Positions 8,201 to 18,390 are shown, counted from the stretch's first letter. The stretch is DNA of 64,000 bases from 67-14 sp035502775 (GCA_035502775.1 DATJUB010000037.1:10313-74312), one strand, 5' to 3'. The notes: a model not told the origin generated them from the letters alone. Numbers and translations: made by a program.

Positions 8201-9287
8201 GCTCTGTGGCGGACCGACCTGCGACGGGATCCCGCCCTACTTCGGCGGCGATCCGGTGGTGGTCGGGGTCACCGGCCAGGGCGCCGTCGGCGATCTGAGC
8301 GGCGATGGCACGCCCAACTTCATGCAGCCGGTGGCCGGCGGAATCACGCTGACCACGGCACTTGATGATGCCGGCCAGGCCGCCCTCCCGCATGTCTTCG
8401 ACATGGCGTGGGACGTCGATTCGGGAAGCGCGATCGACAACTTCCCGGTCGATCAGGACGGGTTCCCGTTCTTCGTCTCGCCGATGGTCGCCAACCTGAC
8501 CCCGGACGGCACCCGGTCGATGATCGCTTCGAACGATTCCTACTGGATCCACGCCCGTGGCCCGGACGGCCAGGAAGCCCCCGGATTCCCGAAGTGGACC
8601 GGACAGTGGACCTCGTTCGGCGGTGTGATCGGCGATCCCAAGTTCGACGGCCAGCAGTACATGGCCTACGGCAGCCGCGAGGGCGACCTCTTCCTCTGGA
8701 AGGTCGGCGGCAATCCCGAGCTCAGCAACGAGTGGTCGCATTTCCGCCACGACGAGCACAACTCGGGCCGCTACGGCAACGACACCCGCCCCCCGGCCGG
8801 GGTCAAGGTCAAGGTCAAGCGCTTCCAGAAGAAGGCGAAGCTGACCTGGGCGGCACCGGGCGAGAACGGCGTGAGCAACGGCAAGATCACCAAGTACGAG
8901 ATCTACCGTGCCGCGAAGCCGGTCACGCTGAGTGGCCTGAAGAAGGCGGCCAGGGTGAAGGCACCGAAGATCGCCGCCCCGAACAAGAGCCAGTCGGTCA
9001 CCCTGAAGGCCAAGACGAAGAAGAAGTTCTACTTCGCGATCCGGGCCCAGGACTCGGCCGGGAACTGGTCACAGCTCTCGAACACGACGGTCAAGCCCTT
9101 CAAGAAGAAGATCAACCGCAAGTTGATCAAGAAGAAGGTCAAGGTCTGCAAGAAGCGCCTGAAGGCGCAGAAGAAGCGGGCCAAGGGCAACAAGAAGAAG
9201 ATCGCCAAGAGCAAGAAGCAGTACCGCAGCTGCGTCAAGAAGGCGAAGCGGGCCGGCGGCATCAAGGTCAAGCCCGGCAAGAAGTAG
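5205..9287 (+). CDS. Secreted subtilisin-like (S8) protein with FG-GAP propeller, Fn3 and Lys-rich tail
   Basis: A 1360-residue exported protein starting with TTG. After a signal peptide (about 1-26) comes an S8-like domain (about 100-540). H293 in NYNHASSL and S440 in TTTSGATPFQ match the catalytic His and Ser, and SFDSND carries the likely oxyanion Asn. The usual Asp strand reads VAYMEGGVN, with E132 in place of Asp. Next come about seven FG-GAP/VCBS-type repeats (about 680-1180; patterns such as VGDLDGNG and VLGNLQGNG) that should form a beta-propeller, then an Fn3-like domain (about 1195-1295), and a strongly basic tail of about 60 residues with two cysteines. The stop is followed by a long hairpin. 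It may be a protease or a pseudo-protease adhesin anchored by the basic tail. Confidence 0.8.
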   Translation: MSRNRFVALFVCCLLGLGVGASSAAADPAPVLPKGPILQKADWPNDPNFARCETQDPTGPCGDNEQWNLYGPMDGLCMTPGGGPIDQPRPSNGLPCWARNATDPDGASGINMTGAWAQGNMGRDEMLVAYMEGGVNYSSNGIKDGLNSIYINKGEVPFPQGWDGQDLGRYDFDGNGRFDIQDYAKDPRVNPDCPVGTPQFVTEEEGTTRGCADDGTHEYVNEVNIGGPKVPYLSPHDLIVVFGHCKITDNRLDGCPAGAKIDNDGNGYPNDISGWNAYNNTNDPQTEDLNYNHASSLISLIGAEANNGYSDVGVCRECRTLPVKTGAESVGKADNWAPGLTYAVDAGAKSVASVVVSYTYSSAARKAVEYATSKNVLLSFDSNDFDSMDHTDGHLYDQVFPGNSVIQDKGYPNTKSFRARSNVTSYGTHAVFSGGETTTSGATPFQAAYLGMVQSAAMDAVDDEIYPRTLTPNEVRQVLMNTASPVIPQVDHPNVPRQWPGNPDSATDSDHSNWSTQYGYGRVNIGKATKLIYDGKVPPQALITSPSWYKYVDPTRDDDLEIKGHVKPSAWGSQGVEWTLEWALGADPKDSDFNTISTGSGEKTGVLGTLDVSDIPAGYAAKDPADPITPFGPEQYTVSIRLRAVDGNGLKGEDRRSFGARADKDMVEGYPKSIGTEISAAPTFVDLNGKRQMELVFGTNDGVVSALMPNGQQAPGFPVETRQLRYVDPNNPQNFDAESYRTVKELREARDPISGIAVGDLDGNGSQSIVAATTSGWIYVWNRSGELRPGFPVQPDPAYNTKPVPTPPSTGGRHRSPTRGNWSAPVLGNLQGNGKLDILMSSFDGHVYAWQPDGTAVPGWPVKVELPASIRDTIPPGDFIRDPKLMAPPAVGDVLGTGKDQVFLPGFDCDDGTNRVFAYGIKSEGNGGSGGPYLPGWPTAMSSLGGCYSQSIDFVQEGGNAASIADFDGSGTKRVAITPVAGFPYVFNGDGTVHKNLNGLCGGPTCDGIPPYFGGDPVVVGVTGQGAVGDLSGDGTPNFMQPVAGGITLTTALDDAGQAALPHVFDMAWDVDSGSAIDNFPVDQDGFPFFVSPMVANLTPDGTRSMIASNDSYWIHARGPDGQEAPGFPKWTGQWTSFGGVIGDPKFDGQQYMAYGSREGDLFLWKVGGNPELSNEWSHFRHDEHNSGRYGNDTRPPAGVKVKVKRFQKKAKLTWAAPGENGVSNGKITKYEIYRAAKPVTLSGLKKAARVKAPKIAAPNKSQSVTLKAKTKKKFYFAIRAQDSAGNWSQLSNTTVKPFKKKINRKLIKKKVKVCKKRLKAQKKRAKGNKKKIAKSKKQYRSCVKKAKRAGGIKVKPGKK

Positions 9288-9300
9288 CCCGGCTGAACTG

Positions 9301-9347
9301 AACCAATCGGGGAAATCACGAAATAGTCGTGGTTTTCCCGATTGGTT
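9301..9347. terminator. Long bidirectional hairpin between convergent genes
   Basis: Two 21-base arms (9301-9321 and 9327-9347) pair almost perfectly around a 5-base loop. The hairpin sits between the stop of the secreted protease (9287) and the stop of the convergent ABC gene (9363). There is no clear uridine tract on either strand. Confidence 0.7.
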
Positions 9348-9362
9348 CGCGGCCGGACCGGC

Positions 9363-10112
9363 CTAGGCCCGGCCGGCGGCGAGCAGTCTGCGCAGGAAGC
9401 GCTGGGTCTCCGGCCGTTTCGGCTCGACCAGCACCTGCTCCGGGGGGCCGATCTCGACGATGCGGCCCTCGTGGAGGAACGCGACCCGGTCCGCGACCTC
9501 GCGGGCGAAGCTCATCTCGTGGGTGGCGAGGATCATGGTCATCCCCTCCTTCTTCAGATCGCGGACGACCTCCAGCACGTCACCGACCAGCTCCGGGTCC
9601 AGCGCGCTCGTGACCTCGTCCAGCAGCATCAGCCGGGGCTGGGTGGCGAAGGCCCGGGCCAGGGCGACCCGCTGCTGCTGGCCCCCGGACAGCTGATCGG
9701 GCTTGTCGTCCTCCCTGCCGCCGAGACCGAAGCGATCCAGCAGGGCGCGCCCGCGCTCGCGAGCCTCCCGGCGATCCACCTTCTGTGCCTTGACCGCGCC
9801 GAGGATGACGTTGTCGATCACCGACATGTGCGGGAAGAGGTTGTAGGCCTGGAACACGACCCCGAGCCGCCGGCGTACGTCTACCGGGTTGACCGAAGGG
9901 TCGGTGATCACACCGCCGTCGAGCAGGATGTCCCCGTCGTCGATCTCGGTCAGCAGGGCGACGCAGCGCAGCAGCGTCGACTTTCCGGAGCCCGAGGCCC
10001 CGATCAGCGCGATCGCCTGGTGTTCGTTCACCGAGAGGTCGATGCCGTCGAGCACCATGCGCTCACCGAAGGCCTTGGTCACTCCCTGGATCTCCAGCAC
10101 CGGACCGATCAC
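9363..10112 (-). CDS. Polar amino-acid ABC transporter, ATP-binding protein
   Basis: A 249-residue ABC ATPase. Walker A reads GASGSGKST, the signature LSGGQQQRVALARA, and Walker B LMLLDEVTSALDPE; the last form, with E-V-T-S-A-L-D-P-E, is typical of the GlnQ/HisP polar amino-acid branch. It powers import through the permease encoded just upstream, with which it overlaps by 4 bp, and takes substrate from the family-3 binding lipoprotein at 10963-11832. The gene order is binding protein, permease, ATPase on the minus strand. The actual amino acid is not predictable from sequence. Confidence 0.9.
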   Translation of the reverse strand: MIGPVLEIQGVTKAFGERMVLDGIDLSVNEHQAIALIGASGSGKSTLLRCVALLTEIDDGDILLDGGVITDPSVNPVDVRRRLGVVFQAYNLFPHMSVIDNVILGAVKAQKVDRREARERGRALLDRFGLGGREDDKPDQLSGGQQQRVALARAFATQPRLMLLDEVTSALDPELVGDVLEVVRDLKKEGMTMILATHEMSFAREVADRVAFLHEGRIVEIGPPEQVLVEPKRPETQRFLRRLLAAGRA

Positions 10113-10942
10113 GAGTTGATCTCCCCTCTCGCGGTGATGTGATCGAGGATCCGCGCCATCGGGATCGTCACCACCAGATAGAGCAGTGCCGCCGCGATCA
10201 GCGGCGTGTAGTTGAAGTCCCGGTTGGTCTCGATCTGAGCGATCTTGAACGCCTCCAGGATGCCGAGGATCGACACCAGGGCCACGTCCTTCTGGAGTGA
10301 GATGAAGTCATTGAGGATCGGCGGGCGCACGCGGCGGATCGCCTGGGGCAGCACCACGTAGCGCAGCGCCTGGACCCGGGTCAGGCCGACCGCGAGGGCG
10401 GCGTCGGTCTGGGTCTGATGGATCGAGGTGATGCCCGCGCGGAAGACCTCGGCCACGTAGGCGCTGTAGGCCATGGTCAGCGCGATGCCGGCCAGAAGGA
10501 TCGGATCCTTCGGTACCCCGGACAGCTCCAGCGCCGGAAGGCCGAAGCCGAACAGGTAGATCAGGATGACCACCGGTGTACCGCGAAAGACATCGCAGTA
10601 GACGGCGGCCAGCATGCGCATCGGGAAGAGCGCGGCGGTGCCGGTGGTCCTCAGCAGCGCGATCAGCAGGCCGATGATCAGGACGGCCACCTCGATCACC
10701 ATGAACATCTTGATGTCCAGCCAGAAACCCTCGAGAATTCTCGGGAACGACGTCTTGAACGCCTCGGGCGAGAAGAACTGCTCCTGCACCACGGGCCAGC
10801 CGCTGCTGTTGAGGACGATCGCCGCGGCGCCGCCGAAGACGACGATCGTCGAGATGACGGCGATCGCCTGGCCGCGCCGCGATCGGGCCAGCTTGGCCTT
10901 TTCGCGGGCGGCCCGGCGTTCACCGGGTGCTGCTCGGGTCAT
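10109..10942 (-). CDS. Polar amino-acid ABC transporter, permease
   Basis: A 277-residue membrane protein of the HisM/GlnP permease family. A basic cytoplasmic N-terminus (about 1-25) precedes one transmembrane helix, an extracytoplasmic segment and then the core permease domain from about residue 80. The EAA-type loop is visible around VGLTRVQALRYVVLPQAIRRVRPP, the site that contacts the ATPase. It overlaps the ATPase gene by 4 bp and follows the binding-protein gene by 20 bp, so the three form one operon. Confidence 0.88.
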   Translation of the reverse strand: MTRAAPGERRAAREKAKLARSRRGQAIAVISTIVVFGGAAAIVLNSSGWPVVQEQFFSPEAFKTSFPRILEGFWLDIKMFMVIEVAVLIIGLLIALLRTTGTAALFPMRMLAAVYCDVFRGTPVVILIYLFGFGLPALELSGVPKDPILLAGIALTMAYSAYVAEVFRAGITSIHQTQTDAALAVGLTRVQALRYVVLPQAIRRVRPPILNDFISLQKDVALVSILGILEAFKIAQIETNRDFNYTPLIAAALLYLVVTIPMARILDHITARGEINS

Positions 10943-10962
10943 CGGAGTCGCGACGTGCCCCT

Positions 10963-11832
10963 CTAGGTGAGTTCGGGCGCCTTGGCCGCGTCACTCATCC
11001 ATTGACGGGTGATCTCCTCGAGAGTGCCGTCCTCGTCGAGGGCCTTGATCGCCTTGTCGACACAGGGGGTCAGCTCGGAATCCTTGCCGAGCAGGGCGCC
11101 CCACTGGTCTCCGCCGGGAGCCTCGAACTGGCCGGCGACGGCGGCGTTGTCGAGCTCGGCGTCACGCAGGTAGATCGCCTGCGGCAGGTCGACCACGATC
11201 GCGTCCACCTGCTCCTGCTCGAAGGCGGTGACGACGTCGTTCGAGTTGTCGAACACCTTGGGGTCGCTGGCGGGCTGGATCTGCTGCTCGACGGCGTCGA
11301 ACGCGGTGGTGCCGAGCTGAACGCCGATGGTCGCGTCCTGCAGCTGGTCGAGGCTGGTGATGCCGTCGAGCTCGGAGCCCTTGGGAACCAGAACGCCCTG
11401 GCTGGCGGTGTAGTACGGGGTCGAGAAATCGACGTTCTCGGCCCGCTTCGGGGTGATCGAGATCTGGTTCAGATCGAAGTCGAACTTCTTGTCACCCGGG
11501 GCGAACGAGACGTTGAAGGGGATGGTCGCCCACTCGACCTCGGACTTGTTGAAGCCGAGCTGATCGGCGATCGCGTAGGCGAGGGCCCCCTCGAATCCCT
11601 TGCCGTTGCTGGGATCGTCATCCTCGAAGTAGGGCGGGTAGGCCGGGCTGTCGGTGCCCACGGTGAGCACGCCGTCCTTGTAGGTCGCGAGGTTCTCCAG
11701 ATCGCAGGTGGCCGCGGTGGTCGCGGTGGTGGTCGGTTCGTCACTGGACGAGTCGTCGTCGCTTCCGCAGCCGACCACGAAGGCCATGGCGAGCACGGGA
11801 ACGAGCAAGAGGACGAGGCGAAGCTTGGTCAA
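10963..11832 (-). CDS. Family-3 solute-binding lipoprotein of amino-acid ABC importer
   Basis: A 289-residue exported binding protein starting with TTG at 11832. GGAGG at 11840-11844 lies 7 bases before this codon, which excludes the longer upstream frame. The N-terminus MTKLRLVLLLVPVLAM leads to the lipobox VVGC (lipidated Cys 22) and an acidic/Thr-rich linker. The mature part contains the family-3 features LTVGTDSPAYPPYFE, GFEGALAYAIADQLG and the second lobe with FDLNQISITPKRAENVDFSTPY. It delivers an amino acid to the permease and ATPase encoded downstream. Ligand identity is unknown. Confidence 0.88.
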   Translation of the reverse strand: MTKLRLVLLLVPVLAMAFVVGCGSDDDSSSDEPTTTATTAATCDLENLATYKDGVLTVGTDSPAYPPYFEDDDPSNGKGFEGALAYAIADQLGFNKSEVEWATIPFNVSFAPGDKKFDFDLNQISITPKRAENVDFSTPYYTASQGVLVPKGSELDGITSLDQLQDATIGVQLGTTAFDAVEQQIQPASDPKVFDNSNDVVTAFEQEQVDAIVVDLPQAIYLRDAELDNAAVAGQFEAPGGDQWGALLGKDSELTPCVDKAIKALDEDGTLEEITRQWMSDAAKAPELT

Positions 11833-11839
11833 GGGAATC

Positions 11840-11844
11840 CCTCC
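11840..11844 (-). promoter_or_regulatory. Shine-Dalgarno fixing the TTG start of the binding protein
   Basis: On the minus strand GGAGG is placed 7 bases before TTG at 11832. The protein from that TTG begins with a lipoprotein signal, which confirms the choice. Confidence 0.75.
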
Positions 11845-11929
11845 GATAATTGGCTTGGAACGGGAAGAGCCTACGTCACTCGCCGCCTCCGCAGGTTTTA
11901 GACTCCGCCCGACCTTGCGCCTCCAGGAC

Positions 11930-12718
11930 GTGACCGAATTCTCGCTGGCCGTGTTGATCGTGGTGTTCGTGCTGCTCTGCGCGGCCTCGCTCGTCTCCTT
12001 CGGCATCGCGAAACGCAGGAAAGGGCGAACCTGGCGGCAGTACTACCCGCACCTGCTGCGCTCCTTCATGATCCGCCTGGCGGTGTCGGCGGCGGCCGCG
12101 ATCTCGGTCTTCGCCCTGATCACCGCGGCACTGGTCCTGAACAGCCACCGACCGCCGGGAGACAACTCCCCGGTGATCCGGGTCGACGGACGGGGCGGCC
12201 CGGTCACGGTCGATCTCGCCATGGAAAATTGCGAGGATCCGATCTCGGGGACGATCTCGATGCGGCCCGGTCCGGGCAAAGTCCGGATCTACTCCGACGG
12301 CGAGGGGATCCGCGAGATCGCGGCCGCCGGCGATCGGCGGGCCTCGTTCACCCTGGACGACGCGATCGCCAAGCGCGGGCTGCTCTCCTGCTACGCCCAG
12401 CTGCCGCTGGTGCGCGGGGGCGATGGCCCTTCCCAGGTCAACCTGACGGTCGGTGACGAGATGCAGCTGGACATGGCCTCTTCGGTGCCTCCGGCCGAGG
12501 CCTACACGAACGGCCAGTGGTCCTGGGCATGCCCGGCCGCTGCCGCCTGCCCGGTGCTCGCCACCGTGAACTACGCGATCGAGGACGGCACCAAGCAGGT
12601 GATCGTGCTCGTGCTCGCCGCACTGTTCGGATCGATCATCGCGCTGTTCATCGGCGAGGCCCTGATCGAACCGATCCGCCGCCGTCTCGATCGGGAGCGT
12701 CCCGGCCAGTCCGGCTGA
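11930..12718 (+). CDS. Hypothetical membrane protein with extracytoplasmic domain
   Basis: A 262-residue protein that I do not recognise. The GTG at 11930 is chosen because AGGA lies just upstream and the first membrane helix starts right after it (TEFSLAVLIVVFVLLC). A second helix follows (about 48-70), then an exported domain of about 150 residues with four cysteines that may form disulfides, and a last helix (about 225-245) leading to a short basic C-terminus. It is divergent from the amino-acid importer operon (97 bp gap) and its 3' end overlaps the 3' end of the GGDEF-EAL gene by 71 bp. A sensing or envelope role is possible but not shown. Confidence 0.55.
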   Translation: MTEFSLAVLIVVFVLLCAASLVSFGIAKRRKGRTWRQYYPHLLRSFMIRLAVSAAAAISVFALITAALVLNSHRPPGDNSPVIRVDGRGGPVTVDLAMENCEDPISGTISMRPGPGKVRIYSDGEGIREIAAAGDRRASFTLDDAIAKRGLLSCYAQLPLVRGGDGPSQVNLTVGDEMQLDMASSVPPAEAYTNGQWSWACPAAAACPVLATVNYAIEDGTKQVIVLVLAALFGSIIALFIGEALIEPIRRRLDRERPGQSG

Positions 12719-15700
12719 CCGCGCCGGAGTCCCGGAGCAGCGCCGGGATCGAGTTCAGATCCACCTCTTCCACCGGCTTCGGCCTGCCGACGTGGTACCC
12801 CTGGGCGAAGTCCACCCCGTACTCCCGCAGCAGCTCCAATGTCTCGGCGTCCTCGACCTGTTCGGCGATCGTCAGCTTGCCCATGCCGTTCGATATCTCG
12901 ACCAATGCCCTGACCAGCAGCCGGTCGGTCGGGTCGAGCGCGATCTGGCGGATGAACTCGCCATCGATCTTCACGTAGTCGCAGGCGATGTGCTTCAGAT
13001 AATAGAAGGAGGCGAATCCCGTGCCGAAATCGTCCAGGGCGAAGCGGCAGCCCAGATCGGCGAGGCTGGCGGCGAAGGTCTGGGCGCTGGCGATATTGCC
13101 GATCGCCGACGTCTCGGTGACCTCGAAGATCAGGCCGGAGGGATCGGCGCCCGTGCTCTCCAGCTCCTCCGAGATCACCCTGAGCAGGCCGGGATCGCCG
13201 ACCGAGCGGCCGGACAGGTTCACGCAGAGCCGGGGCTTGATCTCGCTGCCCGAGGCGCCGGCGAGGATGCCGATCGCCTTGCGGATCACCCATTGGTCGA
13301 TCTCCTGGACCAGGTCGTGACGTTCGGCGATCGGCAGGAAGGCCCCCGGCGCGACGATCGAGCCGTCGCGGTCGCGCATCCGGATGAACAGTTCGTGGTG
13401 CGGTGCCCCGCCCCCGCGGAACGAGGCGATCGGCTGGGCGTACAGGACGAAATCGTCGCTGCTCAGGGCGGAACGTATCCTCGCCACCCAATCGAGGCTC
13501 TGCCCCACCTTCGATTCCTCCTGCGGATCGTAGAGGCGGGCTCCGTTGCGACCGGCGTCCTTGGCCTCGTACATGGCGACGTCGGCGTGGATCATCAGCT
13601 TCTCCTCGCTGATGTCCTGGTCCGGCGAGGTGAAGGCCACCCCGATGCTCGCGGTCACCCGGGCCGAGTAGTCGGGACCGTCGACCCGCACGTCGCTCGC
13701 CACCAGCTGACTCAGCTCGCGGGCGATCCGCAGCGCGCCCTCGCGGTCGATGTCGCGGAGCACGACCACGAACTCATCGCCGCCCTGCCTGGCCAGCGTG
13801 TCGGTGGTCCGCAGCCGCTTCTTCAGCAACTCGGCGGTGCGGATGATCAGCTGGTCGCCGACCGAGTGGCCGTAGGTGTCGTTGATGAACTTGAAGTTGT
13901 CGAGGTCGATGTTGAGGATGGCCAGCCCCTTGCGATCCGATCGTTCGTCGATCGCCTGGCCGAGCTCATCCTCGAATCGGCGCCGGTTGAAAAGTCCGGT
14001 CAGCGGGTCGTGGTCGGCGAGATGCTGGAGCTGGCGGCTGAGCTCATGCCGTTCGGTGATGTCCTCGACCATCGAGAGTGCCTGGCTGGCATGGCCGTCG
14101 GCGTTCCGGAGCATGCGGGCGGTGAGATAGATCCAGACGATCTGTCCGTCCTTGCGCACGTACCGCTTCTCCATCTCGAACCCGTCCGTCTCGCCGGCGA
14201 ACATCGCGGTGCTGAGCTTCAGGTCGAGCTCGAGATCCTCGGGGAAGGTGATGTCGGCGAAGGTCATTTCGCGCAGCTCTTCGCCGGTGTATCCGGTGAT
14301 CTTCTCGAAGGCCGCGTTCACGTGATCGAAGGTGCCGTTCTCCTGGACCAGGCAGAGCCCGATCGGACTCTGCTCGAACACCTGGCGGAATCGCAGCTCG
14401 GCCTCGCGCCCGGCCGATTTCGCGAGATGCTCCTCGGTGATGTCGGTCTTGACCAGGATCAGAACCGGGCCGTGGATCGGATGCTCGCTGAGCACGGCCG
14501 TGCACCGGCACCAGAGCTCGGACCGGTCGCGGGCGATCGAGCGGCTCTCGTAGCGGGAGGATCCCGTCGTGATCAGTTCGTGGGTCACCCTGCTTCGCTC
14601 GGTCTCCTCCTCCCCGCTCAGGTCGCCGGGCTTCATGTCGTCGATATGTGAGCCGATCAGGTCGCCCCGGTCGTATCTGTGGAGCAGGTCGAACTGGGGG
14701 TTGGTGAGCACGATCCGCGAGTCGCTCACCCTGATCACGGCCACCCCCTCGGACATGCCCTTGAGCACGTCGGCCTGTTCGGCGAGCACCGAGGTCGCCT
14801 CTCGCCAGCGGCTGTAGTAGCGCTGGAGCCGCTGCGAGGAGACCGCGATCACCCCCAGCAGGACGATCAGGACGAGGATCTCGCCCCCGCCCTGCCCGAA
14901 CGACCTCTGTTCCTCTCCGAACCTGCCGGCCATGTACTCGCCGACCCCGATCACCGCCGGCAGGACGATCGCGGTCGGCACCAGATACCTGGCCATGGAT
15001 GGCCCCGGCCCCTCGGAGAGCAGGAAGCCCACCAGCCCGCGATCGGGACGGAGGCAGACGTACGAGACATAGATCAGGACCAGCCCGATCGCAGTCGTGA
15101 AGCTGACCTCCTGCTTGCTGGCCGAGTCGAGGATCGAGTTCACCTGATACCCGTGGGAGAGCAGGGCGGCGAGCACCATCACGCCCAGGGCCGGTTCGAA
15201 GAATCTCGACCAGCGATGCCGGGGGCCGTCCCGGTCGAGCGTGATCAGCGCCAGGCTGAAGGTCAGGGTCAGGATCAGCACCGGGATGCTCGGGGTGGCC
15301 CATGCGCCCTGGTCGGCCCAGTTGATGTCGAGCCCCTCGCCCAGCTCGTTGAGGAGAAAGGTCAGGGCCGCGAAACCGCTGATGAAAGCGAGCGCCCAGC
15401 CAGCCCTGCCTCTCGCTCCCGTCTGGGGCACGGAGACCTCCACCTTCGATCGCAGCAGGAAGATCGATCCGCCGAGCATGCCGAGCAGGACCGCGGTCGC
15501 GACCGGCGCCGCCGGAGCCCCGAAATAGGCACCGCCGAGGACCCCCACCCCCAGGGCCCAGCCGACACAGACCACGATCGCGAGCACCACCGCGGCCAGA
15601 CCGCCGATCACCGGTGCGATCCGGGCCGCCCGCATCCATTGCCGGAGCAGGCCGCTGCCGAGACCGGCATCGGTCTCGATCTTGGTCTTCCATGAGGGCG

Positions 15701-15848
15701 AATCGACCGGCGGCGACTCGGATTCGAGGAACTTGAGCGCGCGTGCCCGAATCTCGTCCTCACTCAAAGGAGGAGGCGGCGTTGCTTCACTGCTTGGTCG
15801 AATCTCGGCTACTGGAACCCCCCTCGGGCGTCCGATTGACCGCGGCAC
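12648..15848 (-). CDS. Membrane PAS-GGDEF-EAL cyclic-di-GMP protein
   Basis: A 1066-residue protein. Residues of about 75-350 form roughly ten membrane helices; two PAS domains follow (about 360-480 and 488-608), then a GGDEF domain with an intact GGDEF motif at 689-693, then an EAL domain. The EAL motif itself reads ELF (819-821), but NLS, FEVTETS, LDDFGTG, VKID, AEQVE and QGY landmarks are present, so the phosphodiesterase could be active. It should make and/or degrade c-di-GMP in response to a membrane or PAS signal. The start is a GTG at 15848 with only a weak upstream AGG, so the exact N-terminus is uncertain. The 3' end overlaps the convergent membrane-protein gene. Confidence 0.88.
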   Translation of the reverse strand: MPRSIGRPRGVPVAEIRPSSEATPPPPLSEDEIRARALKFLESESPPVDSPSWKTKIETDAGLGSGLLRQWMRAARIAPVIGGLAAVVLAIVVCVGWALGVGVLGGAYFGAPAAPVATAVLLGMLGGSIFLLRSKVEVSVPQTGARGRAGWALAFISGFAALTFLLNELGEGLDINWADQGAWATPSIPVLILTLTFSLALITLDRDGPRHRWSRFFEPALGVMVLAALLSHGYQVNSILDSASKQEVSFTTAIGLVLIYVSYVCLRPDRGLVGFLLSEGPGPSMARYLVPTAIVLPAVIGVGEYMAGRFGEEQRSFGQGGGEILVLIVLLGVIAVSSQRLQRYYSRWREATSVLAEQADVLKGMSEGVAVIRVSDSRIVLTNPQFDLLHRYDRGDLIGSHIDDMKPGDLSGEEETERSRVTHELITTGSSRYESRSIARDRSELWCRCTAVLSEHPIHGPVLILVKTDITEEHLAKSAGREAELRFRQVFEQSPIGLCLVQENGTFDHVNAAFEKITGYTGEELREMTFADITFPEDLELDLKLSTAMFAGETDGFEMEKRYVRKDGQIVWIYLTARMLRNADGHASQALSMVEDITERHELSRQLQHLADHDPLTGLFNRRRFEDELGQAIDERSDRKGLAILNIDLDNFKFINDTYGHSVGDQLIIRTAELLKKRLRTTDTLARQGGDEFVVVLRDIDREGALRIARELSQLVASDVRVDGPDYSARVTASIGVAFTSPDQDISEEKLMIHADVAMYEAKDAGRNGARLYDPQEESKVGQSLDWVARIRSALSSDDFVLYAQPIASFRGGGAPHHELFIRMRDRDGSIVAPGAFLPIAERHDLVQEIDQWVIRKAIGILAGASGSEIKPRLCVNLSGRSVGDPGLLRVISEELESTGADPSGLIFEVTETSAIGNIASAQTFAASLADLGCRFALDDFGTGFASFYYLKHIACDYVKIDGEFIRQIALDPTDRLLVRALVEISNGMGKLTIAEQVEDAETLELLREYGVDFAQGYHVGRPKPVEEVDLNSIPALLRDSGAVSRTGRDAPDRDGGGSVRSGPRR

Positions 15849-15886
15849 CCGAAATCCAACCTAACACCAATCGGTTCGAATCGATG

Positions 15887-15911
15887 AAAACGCCGGCACC
15901 TGAATGCCGGC
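15887..15911 (-). terminator. Intrinsic terminator of the glutathione peroxidase gene
   Basis: On the minus strand a GCCGGCA/TGCCGGC stem with a 6-base loop is followed by G and four T, 10 bases after the peroxidase stop. Confidence 0.7.
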
Positions 15912-15920
15912 TTGGGAGAC

Positions 15921-16409
15921 TCAGGCGCTGAGCTCCCGGCCGATCGCCGCGACCAGCTCGTCGTCCTCGGGTTCGGTACCGGCCGGGAACTTGCCGACCA
16001 GGCTGCCATCCCGGGCGATCAGGTACTTCGCGAAGTTCCATTCCGGTTCCTCACTGGCGGCCGAAAGCCGTGTGAAAAGCGGGTTCGCGTTCTCGCCGAC
16101 CACATCGGTCTTGGCGAACATCGGGAAGGTGACGCCGTAGTTCCTCTGACAGAAAGTGGCGATCTCCTCGTCACTTCCGGGCTCCTGGTCCATGAAGTTG
16201 TTCGCCGGGAACCCGAGGATCTCGAGGCCTTCGTCACGGTGGGCCTCGTAGATCCGCTGAAGACCCTCGAACTGCGGGGTGAGGCCGCACTTGCTGGCCG
16301 TGTTCACGACCAGGACGACCTTGCCGACGTATCCGCCGAGGTCCCTCTCGTCCCCTTCGAGTCCGGTCATCGACCCCGACAGGACCACTTCACCACTTTG
16401 ATCGCTCAT
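15921..16409 (-). CDS. Glutathione peroxidase-family thiol peroxidase
   Basis: A 162-residue GPx-family protein. The peroxidatic cysteine is C41 in NTASKCGLTPQ, and W124-N125 in PEWNFAKYL complete part of the active-site tetrad. C87 in ATFCQRNYGV is the likely resolving cysteine, as in thioredoxin-dependent Cys-GPx enzymes. The normally conserved FPCNQF reads FPANNF (67-72), losing the Cys and replacing the active-site Gln by Asn. It would reduce peroxides, probably with thioredoxin rather than glutathione. It is a single-gene unit ending in a terminator. Confidence 0.85.
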   Translation of the reverse strand: MSDQSGEVVLSGSMTGLEGDERDLGGYVGKVVLVVNTASKCGLTPQFEGLQRIYEAHRDEGLEILGFPANNFMDQEPGSDEEIATFCQRNYGVTFPMFAKTDVVGENANPLFTRLSAASEEPEWNFAKYLIARDGSLVGKFPAGTEPEDDELVAAIGRELSA

Positions 16410-16458
16410 CGGCCCATACTAGTCGGGGGACCGGCCCGCCGAAAGCTCTCCGGAACCC

Positions 16459-18390
<1,932 letters not shown>

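Noticed and set aside
6837..8759. A 640-residue minus-strand frame opposite the secreted S8-like protein
   Set aside because: Arg/Asp/Gly-rich shadow of the FG-GAP repeats; the plus-strand gene has a signal peptide and clear domains.
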